DNA from: JALONH01 sp046329235
GTDB lineage: Bacteria > Bacteroidota > Bacteroidia > Cytophagales > Cytophagaceae
Direction of reading: 5' to 3'
Assembly: GCA_046329235.1 (NCBI GenBank)
Contig: JAXLVA010000001.1
Location: 1,922,001-1,986,000, forward strand
Length of the DNA: 64,000 nt
Shown: piece by piece, positions 52,122 through 61,417 of the stretch
How the letters are laid out: the number at the start of each line of letters is the position of its first letter
Position numbering within the stretch: the first letter of the stretch is position 1
The notes under the pieces: generated by a model
Told to the model about the DNA's origin: nothing
The model's database searches: none
Seen by the model: only the letters and a program-made list of their open reading frames with translations
Translations under genes and position numbers: made by a program

Positions 52122-53285
52122 TTAGGAAAGTAAATCTTGTCTATTCGTTTTTTCTAAATCAAAAATAGCCTCAGCGATAGCACTATCGGCAGCGGTGTAT
52201 TCTTTGTTTCTACGTTCCATCGCACGAGCGGCCATCACCTTCGCATCTTCCAATCGATATTCTTGAAAACCATTAGAGGATCCCCAAGCAAAAGACGGAA
52301 CAAACTTAGGCGGAAATCCGGCATCGTAAATATTACAATACGTACCAATCACCGAGCCTGTGTTAAACATAGCATTAATACCACAACGAGAATAATCACC
52401 CATCACTAAACCATGGAAGATACGCCCGCTGTTTTCTTGCTTACCTGTACGATAAGAATATACACTTACCTCCGAGTAATTATTTTTCAAATTAGAAATA
52501 TTAGTACCTGCTGCTAAGTTACACCACTCACCTATCACTGAGTTTCCAATGAAACCGTCATGTACTTTATTGGAGTAACCAAAGAATACAGTATTACTCA
52601 CTTCGCCGCCCACTTTACATTGTGGGCCTAAAGTAATATCGCCACGCATGCGCGCACCCATAGCAACAACTGAACCATCCATAGCAGCAAAAGGTCCTTT
52701 GATAATAGCACCTTCTTGTATCTCTACATTCTGCCCTAAATATACCGGACCATCTTCTGCATTGATGATAGCCGCACGTACTTTCACACCTTCTTCTACG
52801 AAGATGTTGGATTCATTATATAATAAAGTGTGTTTGTCTTCAATCTTTTTAGACGTACGCACTTTGGTAATTCGTTTGTAATCTTCTTTGATTTCAGCAC
52901 CGTTGTTAGCGAAGATATCTGCCGGGCGTTGAATGATAGTTAATGCAACTTCATACTCAACTCTATTTTTAATAGACGAATGATATGCTACTAAAACATC
53001 TTTGTGATAAAGGGCATCACCATGTTGGAGTTTACCTATTTCAGCACGTAACGCATCGGACGGACAAACCGCTCCGTTGATGAATAAAGTTCCTTTTTTA
53101 GGAGCCGGATATAAAACGTTTAAGTAGGCTTCCGTTTGGTAGGTAAAAATATTAGAAATCAAGTGGAACATCCATTTCTCGCGAATGGTTAAAATTCCAA
53201 CTCTAATTTCTGCTACCGGACGAGTAAACGTTAAAGGCAATAAAGCCTTACGAATCTCTTGATCATCAAAGAATACTATCTCCAT
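52122..53285 (-). CDS. GlmU-like sugar nucleotidyltransferase
   Basis: The 387-residue protein begins with EIVFFDDQEIRKALLPLTFT, an atypical nucleotidyltransferase domain of about 150 residues. A left-handed beta-helix follows (about 170-340, hexapeptide-like GPFAAMDGSVVAMG and NLAAGTNISNLKNNYSEV), as in GlmU/transferase-hexapeptide proteins. In Bacteroidota this family is a separate paralogue of GlmU. It heads the operon that continues with holB and hemC. Confidence 0.82.
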   Translation of the reverse strand: MEIVFFDDQEIRKALLPLTFTRPVAEIRVGILTIREKWMFHLISNIFTYQTEAYLNVLYPAPKKGTLFINGAVCPSDALRAEIGKLQHGDALYHKDVLVAYHSSIKNRVEYEVALTIIQRPADIFANNGAEIKEDYKRITKVRTSKKIEDKHTLLYNESNIFVEEGVKVRAAIINAEDGPVYLGQNVEIQEGAIIKGPFAAMDGSVVAMGARMRGDITLGPQCKVGGEVSNTVFFGYSNKVHDGFIGNSVIGEWCNLAAGTNISNLKNNYSEVSVYSYRTGKQENSGRIFHGLVMGDYSRCGINAMFNTGSVIGTYCNIYDAGFPPKFVPSFAWGSSNGFQEYRLEDAKVMAARAMERRNKEYTAADSAIAEAIFDLEKTNRQDLLS

Positions 53286-53298
53286 AGGGTAAAAATAA

Positions 53299-53331
53299 AA
53301 AAGTCTTTCCGAATTCTACGGAAAGACTTTT
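53299..53331 (-). terminator. Intrinsic terminator of rpmE2
   Basis: A 13-bp stem (AAAAGTCTTTCCG / CGGAAAGACTTTT) with a 7-nt loop lies 30 bp after the rpmE2 stop; on the minus strand it is followed by a T-rich tail. Confidence 0.88.
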
Positions 53332-53360
53332 AATAATTATAGACGAAATAAGGCTAAACC

Positions 53361-53606
53361 TTATTTTTTCACGTAACGCTTGTTGAATTTCTCCACACGA
53401 CCTGCAGTATCAACAAAGATTTTCTGACCAGTGTAGAAAGGGTGAGATGCAGAACTAACCTCTAATTTAACTAAAGGATAAGTTTTACCATCTTCCATAG
53501 TGATAGAATCCGGAGTTTTCACTGTCGAACGAGTGATGAACTTGAAGTTATTTGATAAATCTTGGAAAACAACTTCTCTATATTCAGGATGGATACCTTG
53601 TTTCAT
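53361..53606 (-). CDS. rpmE2: 50S ribosomal protein L31, type B
   Basis: The 81-residue protein is the zinc-free (C-minus) L31 form: HPEYREVVFQDLSNNFKFIT, ending ASHPFYTGQKIFVDTAGRVE and FNKRYVKK, with no CxxC motifs. It has its own Bacteroidota promoter and terminator. Confidence 0.96.
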   Translation of the reverse strand: MKQGIHPEYREVVFQDLSNNFKFITRSTVKTPDSITMEDGKTYPLVKLEVSSASHPFYTGQKIFVDTAGRVEKFNKRYVKK

Positions 53607-53636
53607 TTTTCTTTACTATTTAATTCTAAAGGATTG

Positions 53637-53666
53637 CAAAGTTACCCCTTTTATTTAAAAATCAAA
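53637..53666 (-). promoter_or_regulatory. Predicted promoter of rpmE2
   Basis: Minus strand: TTTG (53666-53663) - 18 bp - TAACTTTG (53644-53637), a perfect TAnnTTTG box, 31 bp before the start codon. Confidence 0.78.
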
Positions 53667-53841
53667 ACATTAACCCTGTATTTTATGTATCAAAAAAATA
53701 AAACTAAGCTGATTTTCAAGCATTTGAACACAAATTAAGTTTTCACCACCTTTAAAAAAGTGGGTTTTTAAGCTAAAAAAAGGCTTTTCAAAATATATGT
53801 TTTAATTTAGTACCTGGTGCTAAAAGCAACTTTGAACGATT

Positions 53842-54345
53842 ATGGCAGAAAAAAATCTAATTCTTACCAAAAAGCAGGTGCAACAATTAACCAAAAGAAT
53901 AGCCTACGAAATGGTAGAGCAAAACTTTAAGGAAAAGGAATTGGTACTAGCCGGCATCTACGACAAAGGATATGCTTTTGCTAAACTATTGCAAAAAGAA
54001 CTCAAAACCATCGCTTCTATTGAAGTAAAATTGGTCAAAGTAAGTTTAGATAAGTTAGCTCCTTCTCAAAGTGAAGTGACTTTAGATACTGATGTTACAA
54101 CTTTAAAAAACAAAGTAATCATTGTAGTAGATGATGTATTAAATACAGGCCGTACGGTAGCATATGCTTTAAAGCCATTTTTGAATATCAAAGTAAAACA
54201 AATCCAAACGGCTTTTGTAGTAGATCGAGGATATCACTCCTTCCCTATTTCTGCAGACTATGTAGGTTTATCTATGGCTACTACTTTAAAAGAACACATT
54301 GAAGTAATGTTGGATACCAAAGAGATGGGTGTTTATATTTCGTAA
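53842..54345 (+). CDS. PyrR-like phosphoribosyltransferase
   Basis: The 167-residue type I PRTase has the PRPP loop VVDDVLNTGRTVAYAL and a PyrR-like N-terminus (LTKKQVQQLTKRIAYEM). In Bacillus PyrR regulates pyr mRNA and has UPRTase activity; here it is monocistronic-like and its RNA role is untested. Confidence 0.85.
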   Translation: MAEKNLILTKKQVQQLTKRIAYEMVEQNFKEKELVLAGIYDKGYAFAKLLQKELKTIASIEVKLVKVSLDKLAPSQSEVTLDTDVTTLKNKVIIVVDDVLNTGRTVAYALKPFLNIKVKQIQTAFVVDRGYHSFPISADYVGLSMATTLKEHIEVMLDTKEMGVYIS

Positions 54346-54348
54346 TTC

Positions 54349-54756
54349 ATGTTACGTTTTATTTTTATTATTTCCATTTTATTATTTAGTTCTTTAGTAG
54401 CAAAGAAGGACTATAGCAACTTGCTTTATGGAGATTGGTATGGTGGACATGGAGAAAAATATAGACTTAAAATAAAAAACAAGAATCTCATTCAACGCTT
54501 ACCTGCCGAAAATCTTTTATTTAACTATAGCAAAGAAAATACCTTCTACCATTCCGGTAGAGGTACTAAAACTTCTTACTTAGTTGAGAAGAATAAAATA
54601 TATTACGATGTTGAATTAACGGATAAAAAACGCTACTACATCATTGAAAAATTAACCACCGATTCGCTTGTAGTCACGGGTCCGTACGTCGATCCAAAAG
54701 AATTATTTACAAAAGACAAAGTGGTTTATCGTCTGCGCTACTATCGCAAACGATAA
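54349..54756 (+). CDS. Secreted hypothetical protein
   Basis: The 135-residue protein has a weak signal peptide (MLRFIFIISILLFSSLVA). A basic beta-rich domain with a YGDWYGGHGEKYRLKI start and a repeated strand pattern ends in YRLRYYRKR. No family recognised. It is 3 bp after the PyrR-like gene and converges with the ABC permease 5 bp away, without an obvious terminator. Confidence 0.6.
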   Translation: MLRFIFIISILLFSSLVAKKDYSNLLYGDWYGGHGEKYRLKIKNKNLIQRLPAENLLFNYSKENTFYHSGRGTKTSYLVEKNKIYYDVELTDKKRYYIIEKLTTDSLVVTGPYVDPKELFTKDKVVYRLRYYRKR

Positions 54757-54761
54757 TTTTT

Positions 54762-55988
54762 CTACTTCCACAAATCACTCCATTTCATCGTACTTCCGTA
54801 ATGTAAAATGCTTCTTTTGAAAATCATAGAAGCTACATAAGTTAATGCTGTAAAAGATATCACAAGACTTACCACTGCCCCAATCCATTCTATCCAATCT
54901 AAACCAAATGGTAATCGCATCACCATGGTAATAGGAGCAGTAAATGGAATATAACTTAACAGTTGTGTTACCATAGAATTAGTATCACTCATTAAACTAC
55001 CAGCAAATAAAAACACCACAAACAAAGGCGCTGTAATTGGGAAGGTAAATTGCTGCGTTTCCGTTTCTTGATCTGTCATGGCTCCTACCGCTGCAAACAT
55101 GGAAGCATATAATAAATAGCCAAGGATAAAAAACAGAAAGAAGCCTAACACAAACTGCAACATAGAAATACTTTGTAACGATTGAACCATCATATTCCAT
55201 TCTAAAGCTTGTTGTACATCTTGTGTCCATTCTAAGGTATTACCTATATTGGCATCAGAGAATAGATTCATAGTTTGTCCGTATCGCTTTTGAACGTTCG
55301 TCCACATAAAACCATAAAATGTTCCCCAGATACTAAACTGAAATAAACACACCGCACCTATTCCTATAATTTTCCCCATCATCCATTGAAAAGGTTCAAC
55401 GCTTGATAATAAAACCTCAGCAATACGTCCGCTCTTCTCTTCCATTACACCACGCATTACTTGTACTCCGTAAAACACGATGAAGAAATAAATCAGAATA
55501 GCTCCGTACAAACCAAGCATCGACTGTATATCAAACGACTCTCTAGTTTTGGCAAGAGACACGACTTCTATATTAGGTTGAATACTTGAAGGAGGTACAC
55601 GTTGAAACAAATACGTTTTCCAAAACCACTGTTGTAAATACTGTTCCAAGTACCAACTTTCTTGTTTGGTCAAACCAACGTTATCTAACACCGTTAATTG
55701 TTTTTGCGAAAGGGATGCTTGCACCAAAATAGCATCCCCAGACAATGATTGCTGCTCCCCTCCTAATACCACATGAAAACGCTCATCGGATACAGGAGCG
55801 GTTAACTCTCCTTGTTCTTTTACTTGAATAACAACCTGTATTTTAGATTTCGGTTGCATGCTGATGTACATTGGAACTACTAATGTTACCAACATCACCA
55901 CAGGACCAACTAAGGTCAACACCCAAAATGATTTTTTCTGAACGCGTGTACTTACCTCGCGACGAATTATATTCCACATGGCTCTCAT
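54762..55988 (-). CDS. ABC transporter permease, NatB/ABC-2 type
   Basis: The 408-residue protein has one N-terminal helix, a large periplasmic domain (about residues 40-160) and five or six C-terminal helices with VMRGVMEEKSGRIAEVLLSS. This is the ABC-2 export permease type seen in NatB or drug/Na+ export. It pairs with the ATP-binding gene upstream (4-bp overlap). Confidence 0.85.
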   Translation of the reverse strand: MRAMWNIIRREVSTRVQKKSFWVLTLVGPVVMLVTLVVPMYISMQPKSKIQVVIQVKEQGELTAPVSDERFHVVLGGEQQSLSGDAILVQASLSQKQLTVLDNVGLTKQESWYLEQYLQQWFWKTYLFQRVPPSSIQPNIEVVSLAKTRESFDIQSMLGLYGAILIYFFIVFYGVQVMRGVMEEKSGRIAEVLLSSVEPFQWMMGKIIGIGAVCLFQFSIWGTFYGFMWTNVQKRYGQTMNLFSDANIGNTLEWTQDVQQALEWNMMVQSLQSISMLQFVLGFFLFFILGYLLYASMFAAVGAMTDQETETQQFTFPITAPLFVVFLFAGSLMSDTNSMVTQLLSYIPFTAPITMVMRLPFGLDWIEWIGAVVSLVISFTALTYVASMIFKRSILHYGSTMKWSDLWK

Positions 55989-56869
55989 GCTACACCTACC
56001 ACTGTTAAAAACACCTCCTGCATAGAAGGTATCACTTCTTTAATTTCAACAATATTACTTTCCTTCGGCAAACGCTGAATGACTTCATTTACACTTACCT
56101 CTTTTAAATGAAATTCTCTCTCCGCTAATTCTGCTACCAAATATGGTCTTAACACTTCCGGGAATTCACTTCTTAACTTAATCGACACATAACCCTTCGC
56201 GTGTTTCCAACGAATGTCTTGAGGCCTACCTTGCATCACCAATTTTGATTGATGAATAAAAATTAATTCATCGCAAAGTCCTTCTACCGTTTCCATGCGA
56301 TGGGTAGAATAAAGGATAGTTGTACCTTTTTCTTTATTCAAACGAATAATTTCCTTACGAACTAATTCCGCATTTGCCGGATCAAAACCGGAAAAAGGTT
56401 CATCCAATACTAACCACTCTGGATTATGAATCACCGAAGCGATGAATTGAATTACTTGCTGCTGACCTTTAGAAAGTCTTTCCAATACTTGTGCCGCTAA
56501 ATGACCATATTGAAAGCGCTCCAACCAATACATCGCATTGGCTTTCGCTTCTTTTCTACTCAACCCTTTGATGGTTCCAAAGAATTCCAATTGATCCATC
56601 ACTTTCATTTTACGATACAAACCACGCTCTTCCGGTAAATAACCAATGGAGTGCTGTAATGCTTTAGTGAAGGAATGACCATCATATTTAATTTCCCCTA
56701 TATCCGGTTGCGTGATTCCAATCAAGCACCGAATGAAGGTAGATTTACCGGCGCCGTTCGGACCTAGTATTCCTATGATTTTACCTTTTGGCAGCTCGCA
56801 AGACACTTGCTGTAAAGCTTGTTTACTCCCGAAGGATTTAGATATTTGACTTACTTGAATTCCTGTCAT
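55985..56869 (-). CDS. ABC transporter ATP-binding protein (NatA-like)
   Basis: The 294-residue ATPase shows Walker A GPNGAGKST, signature LSKGQQQ and Walker B WLVLDEPFSGFDP. A C-terminal extension of about 90 residues is typical of NatA/DrrA exporters. It overlaps truA upstream and the permease downstream by 4 bp each. Confidence 0.92.
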   Translation of the reverse strand: MTGIQVSQISKSFGSKQALQQVSCELPKGKIIGILGPNGAGKSTFIRCLIGITQPDIGEIKYDGHSFTKALQHSIGYLPEERGLYRKMKVMDQLEFFGTIKGLSRKEAKANAMYWLERFQYGHLAAQVLERLSKGQQQVIQFIASVIHNPEWLVLDEPFSGFDPANAELVRKEIIRLNKEKGTTILYSTHRMETVEGLCDELIFIHQSKLVMQGRPQDIRWKHAKGYVSIKLRSEFPEVLRPYLVAELAEREFHLKEVSVNEVIQRLPKESNIVEIKEVIPSMQEVFLTVVGVA

Positions 56870-57609
56870 GATTTGAAAATAGTTTCCGGATAACTTACTT
56901 CACATAAGTACAATCCTTCCGGAGGTGCTGCCATTCCGGCTTTATTTCTATCTTTTTCTACTAATATTTTTTCGAATTCTTCAATGGTACATTTCCCCTT
57001 ACCTACTTCGATTAAGGTCCCTACGATAGCACGTACCATGCCTCGTAAAAAGCGATTAGCCGTAATATGAAAATGTAAGCTAGTTCCGTTTTGTTCCCAG
57101 TACGCTTTGGTAATGGTACAATTGAAATTATTAACTTCCGTGTGTACCTTAGAAAAGCACTGAAAATCGGTATGTGTTAATAGTAAGGCTGCCGCACGAT
57201 TCATTAATTCCACATCCGGCTGACCTCTGTAGAACCAAACTAACTCTTGATCAAACGGATTTTTCTGTAACGCTATTTTATAAACGTACGAGCGTTTCGT
57301 AGCATCAAAGCGTGCGTGCGCATCGTCATTAACAGCTCGAATCCATTGAATGGACACATCTTTGGGTAATAAGGCGTTGATAGAAAGTAAAAAAGAGTCT
57401 TTGAGTTCTTTTTCGGTATCAAAGTGCACCACTTGAACGGAGGCGTGCACTCCCGTGTCTGTTCTTCCGCTACCTAAGGTATCAACGGTTTCACCTAATA
57501 AAGTAGATAAAGCTTTATTAAGTACTTCCTGTACGGTTATCGCATTCGGTTGGATTTGCCAACCGTGGTATCGGGTACCTTTATAGGATATCTCCAGAAA
57601 ATATCTCAA
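56866..57609 (-). CDS. truA: tRNA pseudouridine synthase A
   Basis: The 247-residue enzyme modifies U38-U40 in tRNA. It has YKGTRYHGWQIQPNAITVQE, the catalytic Asp in GSGRTDTGVHA, and RFLRGMVRAIVGTLIEVGKG. It is the first gene of the unit with the ABC pair. Confidence 0.95.
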   Translation of the reverse strand: MRYFLEISYKGTRYHGWQIQPNAITVQEVLNKALSTLLGETVDTLGSGRTDTGVHASVQVVHFDTEKELKDSFLLSINALLPKDVSIQWIRAVNDDAHARFDATKRSYVYKIALQKNPFDQELVWFYRGQPDVELMNRAAALLLTHTDFQCFSKVHTEVNNFNCTITKAYWEQNGTSLHFHITANRFLRGMVRAIVGTLIEVGKGKCTIEEFEKILVEKDRNKAGMAAPPEGLYLCEVSYPETIFKS

Positions 57610-57690
57610 TTTTTTTATACTTTAGCGCTCAATTAAACCCAAATATACATACTCGAAACGAGAACTTCTTTAACTATATACTAAGTCTTT

Positions 57691-58152
57691 ATGTTACAAC
57701 GAATTCAATCTGTTTATTTATTCCTTTCTGCAGCTGCTTTATCGATCGCCTTATTTACTAAAGTTTGGTCAGCAGCTTCCAACGAAAGTCTAATGATTGA
57801 CGCATTCACTTCTAATGTGTCGGTGGCGGGAGTCTTAACCACTAAAAATATCTGGTATGTTGCGATGACTATTGTCATTAGCATTCTATTAAGTTTTTAT
57901 ACCATCAGTCAGTTTAAAAACAGATTATTACAAGTAAAACTAATCAACTTCAACAACTTACTTCTTTGCGGTGTAGTTGGTTTATACTACTTCGAAATTA
58001 GCCAGGCGAAAAAAGCTTTAACGGGAGATTTTGCGGATAATTGGGGCGTAGCCTTTATCGTTCCTTTGATTGGCCTTGTATTAAATATTTTGGCGATTCG
58101 TTCGATTAAAAAGGATGAACAATTAGTAAAGTCGGTAGATCGAATTCGTTAA
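57691..58152 (+). CDS. DUF4293 membrane protein
   Basis: This 153-residue protein starts MLQRIQSVYLFLSAAALSIA and has four membrane helices, with the SQFKNRLLQVKLINFNNLLL loop and an AIRSIKKDEQLVKSVDRIR tail that define DUF4293. It is a Bacteroidota-restricted family of unknown function. Confidence 0.92.
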   Translation: MLQRIQSVYLFLSAAALSIALFTKVWSAASNESLMIDAFTSNVSVAGVLTTKNIWYVAMTIVISILLSFYTISQFKNRLLQVKLINFNNLLLCGVVGLYYFEISQAKKALTGDFADNWGVAFIVPLIGLVLNILAIRSIKKDEQLVKSVDRIR

Positions 58153-58172
58153 TTTATTTACATCATCTTAAC

Positions 58173-58208
58173 AAAAGAGGTCAGTAACGATGTTGCTGAC
58201 CTTTTTTT
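58173..58208 (+). terminator. Intrinsic terminator of the DUF4293 gene
   Basis: A 7-bp stem AGGTCAG / CTGACCT with flanking A- and T-runs lies 25 bp after the stop. Confidence 0.85.
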
Positions 58209-58314
58209 GTTTCTACTCACTGGCGGCATCTGCAACTATGATGCATTTTTACTTTCTATATTCATTTTTTTTAACTAATATAAAATTGATTACATCATCT
58301 TATACCATAAGCTT

Positions 58315-59802
58315 ATGAATTTTTCACTCAGAAAAACAAGTATATTCTTTCTCATTGGATTGCTACATTCAATATCCTGCTTTTCTCAAACAACTATACC
58401 GGTTGGACAACCCATCAGCAGTGCCCTTACGGATGAGCGCAATCCTTATATCAGTGGAGATGGCAAAACACTCATCTTTGAACAACTATCTCGTATGTCG
58501 GATCGACCAGAACTTCTGATTTCTTTTATGGAAAGTGGAGGATGGACTCGACCGGAAGCTATACCAAGTGCAAACATGGATATTGTTGGATTAATCAATG
58601 GTGGATATTCGTTGAATTTTGATGGCACAAGACTTTATTTTCATTCCGCTCGTAAAGGCGGATTAGGAGGTTCTGACATATGGTACATGGATCGCACTTC
58701 CACCGGAAACACTTGGACAGCTCCGCAAAATATCATCAAACCAATCAACACTACTGCGCACGAAACCTACCCCAACATTTCTCCTTATGGTGATATTTTA
58801 TTTTACACTGTTTTCACAAGTGAAAAAACAGCCAATGGAAATCCTTGTGGTAAAATAATGATGGCAAAGAAAAAAGGAAAAGACAATTGGGAAGCCGGAA
58901 TGGAACTACCCTCCTCTATCAATAGTGGCTGTAGCTGCAATGGAAAACTTTTACCGGATGGCAAAACATTTGTATTCTCTTCTCAGCGTAGCGATTCCAA
59001 AGGTGGTTACGATTTATATACTTCTACTTGGGATGGCAAACAAACATGGTCAACACCTACTCCAATAGATTTACTTAACACATCCGTCGATAATCTTTCT
59101 TTTTCCATTCCTTCAGCTACCAATTTAGTTTATACGGATGCTTTAGATAAGTCGGGAAAAGGGTTTGACGTTGTTCGTGTTATGTTACCAGCATCATTTC
59201 AACCGGAAAACACAGTTCTATGGACTGCAACAACACAATACAATGTAGCAGAAACAGCAGGTATTCAAGTATTATTAAAAAACATAAGTGAGAACGAAGA
59301 ATACACATTATATTATACTACCAAACAAACAATCATCCTCCCATTGAAAACGAACATTAATTATGTTCTTTATATACAATCGATGAAAAAAGGATTCACT
59401 TATGATTGTATTGAAGTTTACGCTAGTAGTATGTCAGAAAAAATACCGGCTACAAGTATATTGCTTACTTCATTAAAACCCGGCGTAGCGATTAAAACAT
59501 CAACACTTCAAACGGAGGAAGAAACACCTTCTGCGAGCTACGATTATGATGTAAAGCAATTAGCTTTCTTCTTGAAATATAATAGCGATGTCAAACTTCA
59601 ATTAACCGATTATTATATTCCACCGGTTATCGACACTACAGCCATTGATTCAACAATCATAGCTACCACTCCAGTAGAACCCTCTGCAACCATCTTATAT
59701 AAGTTATATCAAGAATTGTTAGCCAACGGAATTGATGGTACTCGATTAATTTATCGAAGAGAAGAGAGTGATAAAGAAGCTTATAGTATTAAAGTGCAGT
59801 AG
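58315..59802 (+). CDS. Secreted WD40-like (PD40) propeller protein
   Basis: The 495-residue protein has a signal peptide (MNFSLRKTSIFFLIGLLHSI ... CFSQ) and PD40-type blades: RNPYISGDGKTLIFEQ, GYSLNFDGTRLYFHSARKGG, LGGSDIWYMDR and GKLLPDGKTFVFSSQRSDSKG (GGYDLY). The C-terminal 100 residues are different and contain a short TAIDSTIIATTPVEPS linker. Bacteroidota PD40 proteins are often fused to OmpA domains; no OmpA domain is seen here. Role probably in envelope or gliding-associated structures. Confidence 0.75.
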   Translation: MNFSLRKTSIFFLIGLLHSISCFSQTTIPVGQPISSALTDERNPYISGDGKTLIFEQLSRMSDRPELLISFMESGGWTRPEAIPSANMDIVGLINGGYSLNFDGTRLYFHSARKGGLGGSDIWYMDRTSTGNTWTAPQNIIKPINTTAHETYPNISPYGDILFYTVFTSEKTANGNPCGKIMMAKKKGKDNWEAGMELPSSINSGCSCNGKLLPDGKTFVFSSQRSDSKGGYDLYTSTWDGKQTWSTPTPIDLLNTSVDNLSFSIPSATNLVYTDALDKSGKGFDVVRVMLPASFQPENTVLWTATTQYNVAETAGIQVLLKNISENEEYTLYYTTKQTIILPLKTNINYVLYIQSMKKGFTYDCIEVYASSMSEKIPATSILLTSLKPGVAIKTSTLQTEEETPSASYDYDVKQLAFFLKYNSDVKLQLTDYYIPPVIDTTAIDSTIIATTPVEPSATILYKLYQELLANGIDGTRLIYRREESDKEAYSIKVQ

Positions 59803-59890
59803 GTGGAATAGCTGAAGGCTTAAAGCTTAATGCAGCGCAGTGCCTCATTGGCGCATTCTGTGACAAAGTCAATTGGATTTATACTCTACC

Positions 59891-60088
59891 GACTCCCAGG
59901 TTGCGCGGCTATAAGACGCCGACCTGCCACTAAAACTCCGAAGGAGTGACATTGTAATAGTACATATCGACCCATTTAAACAACGTGCAAACCCCGAAGG
60001 GGTGACATTCTAGAATACCACCCCTTCGGGGTTTGTCCGCCAAAATTATCTTGATTGTTTTCTATTACAATGTCACTCCTTCGGAGTT
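59891..60088. repeat. CCCAGGTTGCGCG copy 2 and symmetrical 155-bp nested inverted repeat
   Basis: After a second copy of the CCCAGGTTGCGCG block (59891-59940) comes a nested structure. Outer 27-bp arms at 59934-59960 and 60062-60088 are perfectly complementary. Inner 16-bp arms lie at 59989-60004 and 60019-60034, and the centre holds ATTCTAGAAT (60007-60016). Each arm also contains its own small palindrome (CTCCGAAGGAG, CCCCGAAGGGG). No gene is present in 59803-60225. Confidence 0.85.
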
Positions 60089-60100
60089 CATTCATTTGAA

Positions 60101-60178
60101 AGCAGTCGGCGTTCTTGAGAAAAGCTCAACCGCGGAAATATTTGTAAATTAGGGAAGTAATGCAAGGTGCCGACAGAG
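60101..60178. repeat. AGCAGTCGGCGTTCTTGAG element, copy 1
   Basis: An 78-bp block starts AGCAGTCGGCGTTCTTGAG and ends GCAAGGTGCCGAC. The ends are imperfect inverted repeats (GTCGGCG / complement of TGCCGAC). Copy 2 is at 61418-61497, in the same orientation. Confidence 0.7.
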
Positions 60179-60225
60179 GAAAAAAAAATCTGTTCATTCT
60201 AGTATTTTGATAATAAGCAATAAAA

Positions 60226-60630
60226 TCAATGTAGATTAATACATTTTTTACCTAAAGGACAATTATTATAGGTTTTGTCAAAAACTAATATATATATGTA
60301 CTTTTTAGTATCAATATAATAATCCTGAATTTCAACTCTCTTATATTCCTTCAATGGCCAAAAATTTATCCAACCTTCTTTTTTCTTTCGATTACTGGAA
60401 ATTCTGACAACAATGTATTCATTGGTATCATATGTAATAGTGAAGGTAGCATAGTAATTCAACTCCTTCTTTACCGTTAAAGTATCATAACACTGACTTC
60501 CTACAGAAATCCAATATTTAGCTTTTGGCAAGTGAATAGAAAGACTAACTTGAAGCGTATCTTTATCTGATGCTTTTAACACTAATAAATTAAAAAATAA
60601 ATATATACTCAATATTATTCTAATGGTCAT
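60226..60630 (-). CDS. Small secreted protein, unknown function
   Basis: The 134-residue protein has a signal peptide (TIRIILSIYLFFNLLVLKAS) and a mature domain rich in beta strands (YYATFTITYDTNEYIVVRIS), ending NNCPLGKKCINLH with two Cys. It is the last of three minus-strand genes lying between the two direct 80-bp repeats. AT-rich. No family recognised. Confidence 0.6.
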   Translation of the reverse strand: MTIRIILSIYLFFNLLVLKASDKDTLQVSLSIHLPKAKYWISVGSQCYDTLTVKKELNYYATFTITYDTNEYIVVRISSNRKKKEGWINFWPLKEYKRVEIQDYYIDTKKYIYILVFDKTYNNCPLGKKCINLH

Positions 60631-60755
60631 TTTTATATTAATATGATTTCATTTTATTAAAACGAAGATTTTGCATAACTCCCATGATTCTACTATTAGA
60701 ATAATAAATATTCTTTAATTTCAATGAAATTATGAATAATTTCCTATTTCAGTTA

Positions 60756-61160
60756 TCACCTTCTGCCAACCCACACATTAAAATATACATAAGGACAATT
60801 ATCCGAAATTGATGTTACTGCATAAGGGTATACAATAAAACTTTCTTTTGGAACATTGTATTTAGAAGTTAAATAATAAATTACTTTATGTATTCGCTTT
60901 TCATTCATTAATCTATTTTTTTTATAGTCTTGTTCGCAGTAAGAACATTCAATAAAAACTCGTTTACGATTATATATTACACTATCATAATTACCAAAAT
61001 ATTTACCTATACTATCTAAGACACCTGCGGGATCGTTTATTTTTACAGATCCGGTTTTAAAATGTATCAAAGGAGGCTCATTAAAATCAGTGGAAGTTAA
61101 TAATATAAAAACAAATAAGAGCGTAATATTACGCAACAAAATTACATATCGTTGAGTCAT
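60756..61160 (-). CDS. OmpA-C-like small secreted protein
   Basis: The 134-residue protein has a signal segment (VILLRNITLLFVFILLTS). The pattern RVFIECSYCEQDYKKNRLMN, EKRIHKVIYYLTSKYNV, PKESFIVYPY resembles the OmpA peptidoglycan-binding fold (strand, N..LS..RA..V..YL helix, strand), but the key D/R residues are not clearly conserved. Assignment tentative. Confidence 0.5.
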   Translation of the reverse strand: MTQRYVILLRNITLLFVFILLTSTDFNEPPLIHFKTGSVKINDPAGVLDSIGKYFGNYDSVIYNRKRVFIECSYCEQDYKKNRLMNEKRIHKVIYYLTSKYNVPKESFIVYPYAVTSISDNCPYVYFNVWVGRR

Positions 61161-61164
61161 ATTT

Positions 61165-61398
61165 TTAATTTAACTCTTTATACAACGGACCATCTATTTT
61201 TACTTTTTCAATTGCCTCTGTCCAATATTTCCAAAATGCTGAGTCAATAGGCTCATTAGTTCCTTTCCAATATTCACCACCACTTAAAACATCGGTTAAA
61301 TCATTCGAACCACTATTCTCCCAATAAGCTTTCAAACAATAAAGCATAGCTTCATAACCTACTTTTTTTGATATTAATTCTTCTTTCTCGTTGCTCAT
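61165..61398 (-). CDS. Small acidic protein, unknown function
   Basis: A 77-residue helical protein begins MSNEKEELISKKVGYEAMLY and contains SNDLTDVLSGGEYWKGTNEP. The ATG at 61398 is used. An in-frame ATG at 61446 would put 16 codons inside the 80-bp repeat. Only 4 bp separate it from the OmpA-like gene. No family recognised. Confidence 0.55.
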   Translation of the reverse strand: MSNEKEELISKKVGYEAMLYCLKAYWENSGSNDLTDVLSGGEYWKGTNEPIDSAFWKYWTEAIEKVKIDGPLYKELN

Positions 61399-61417
61399 AT
61401 TATTATTTATTTTAGCG

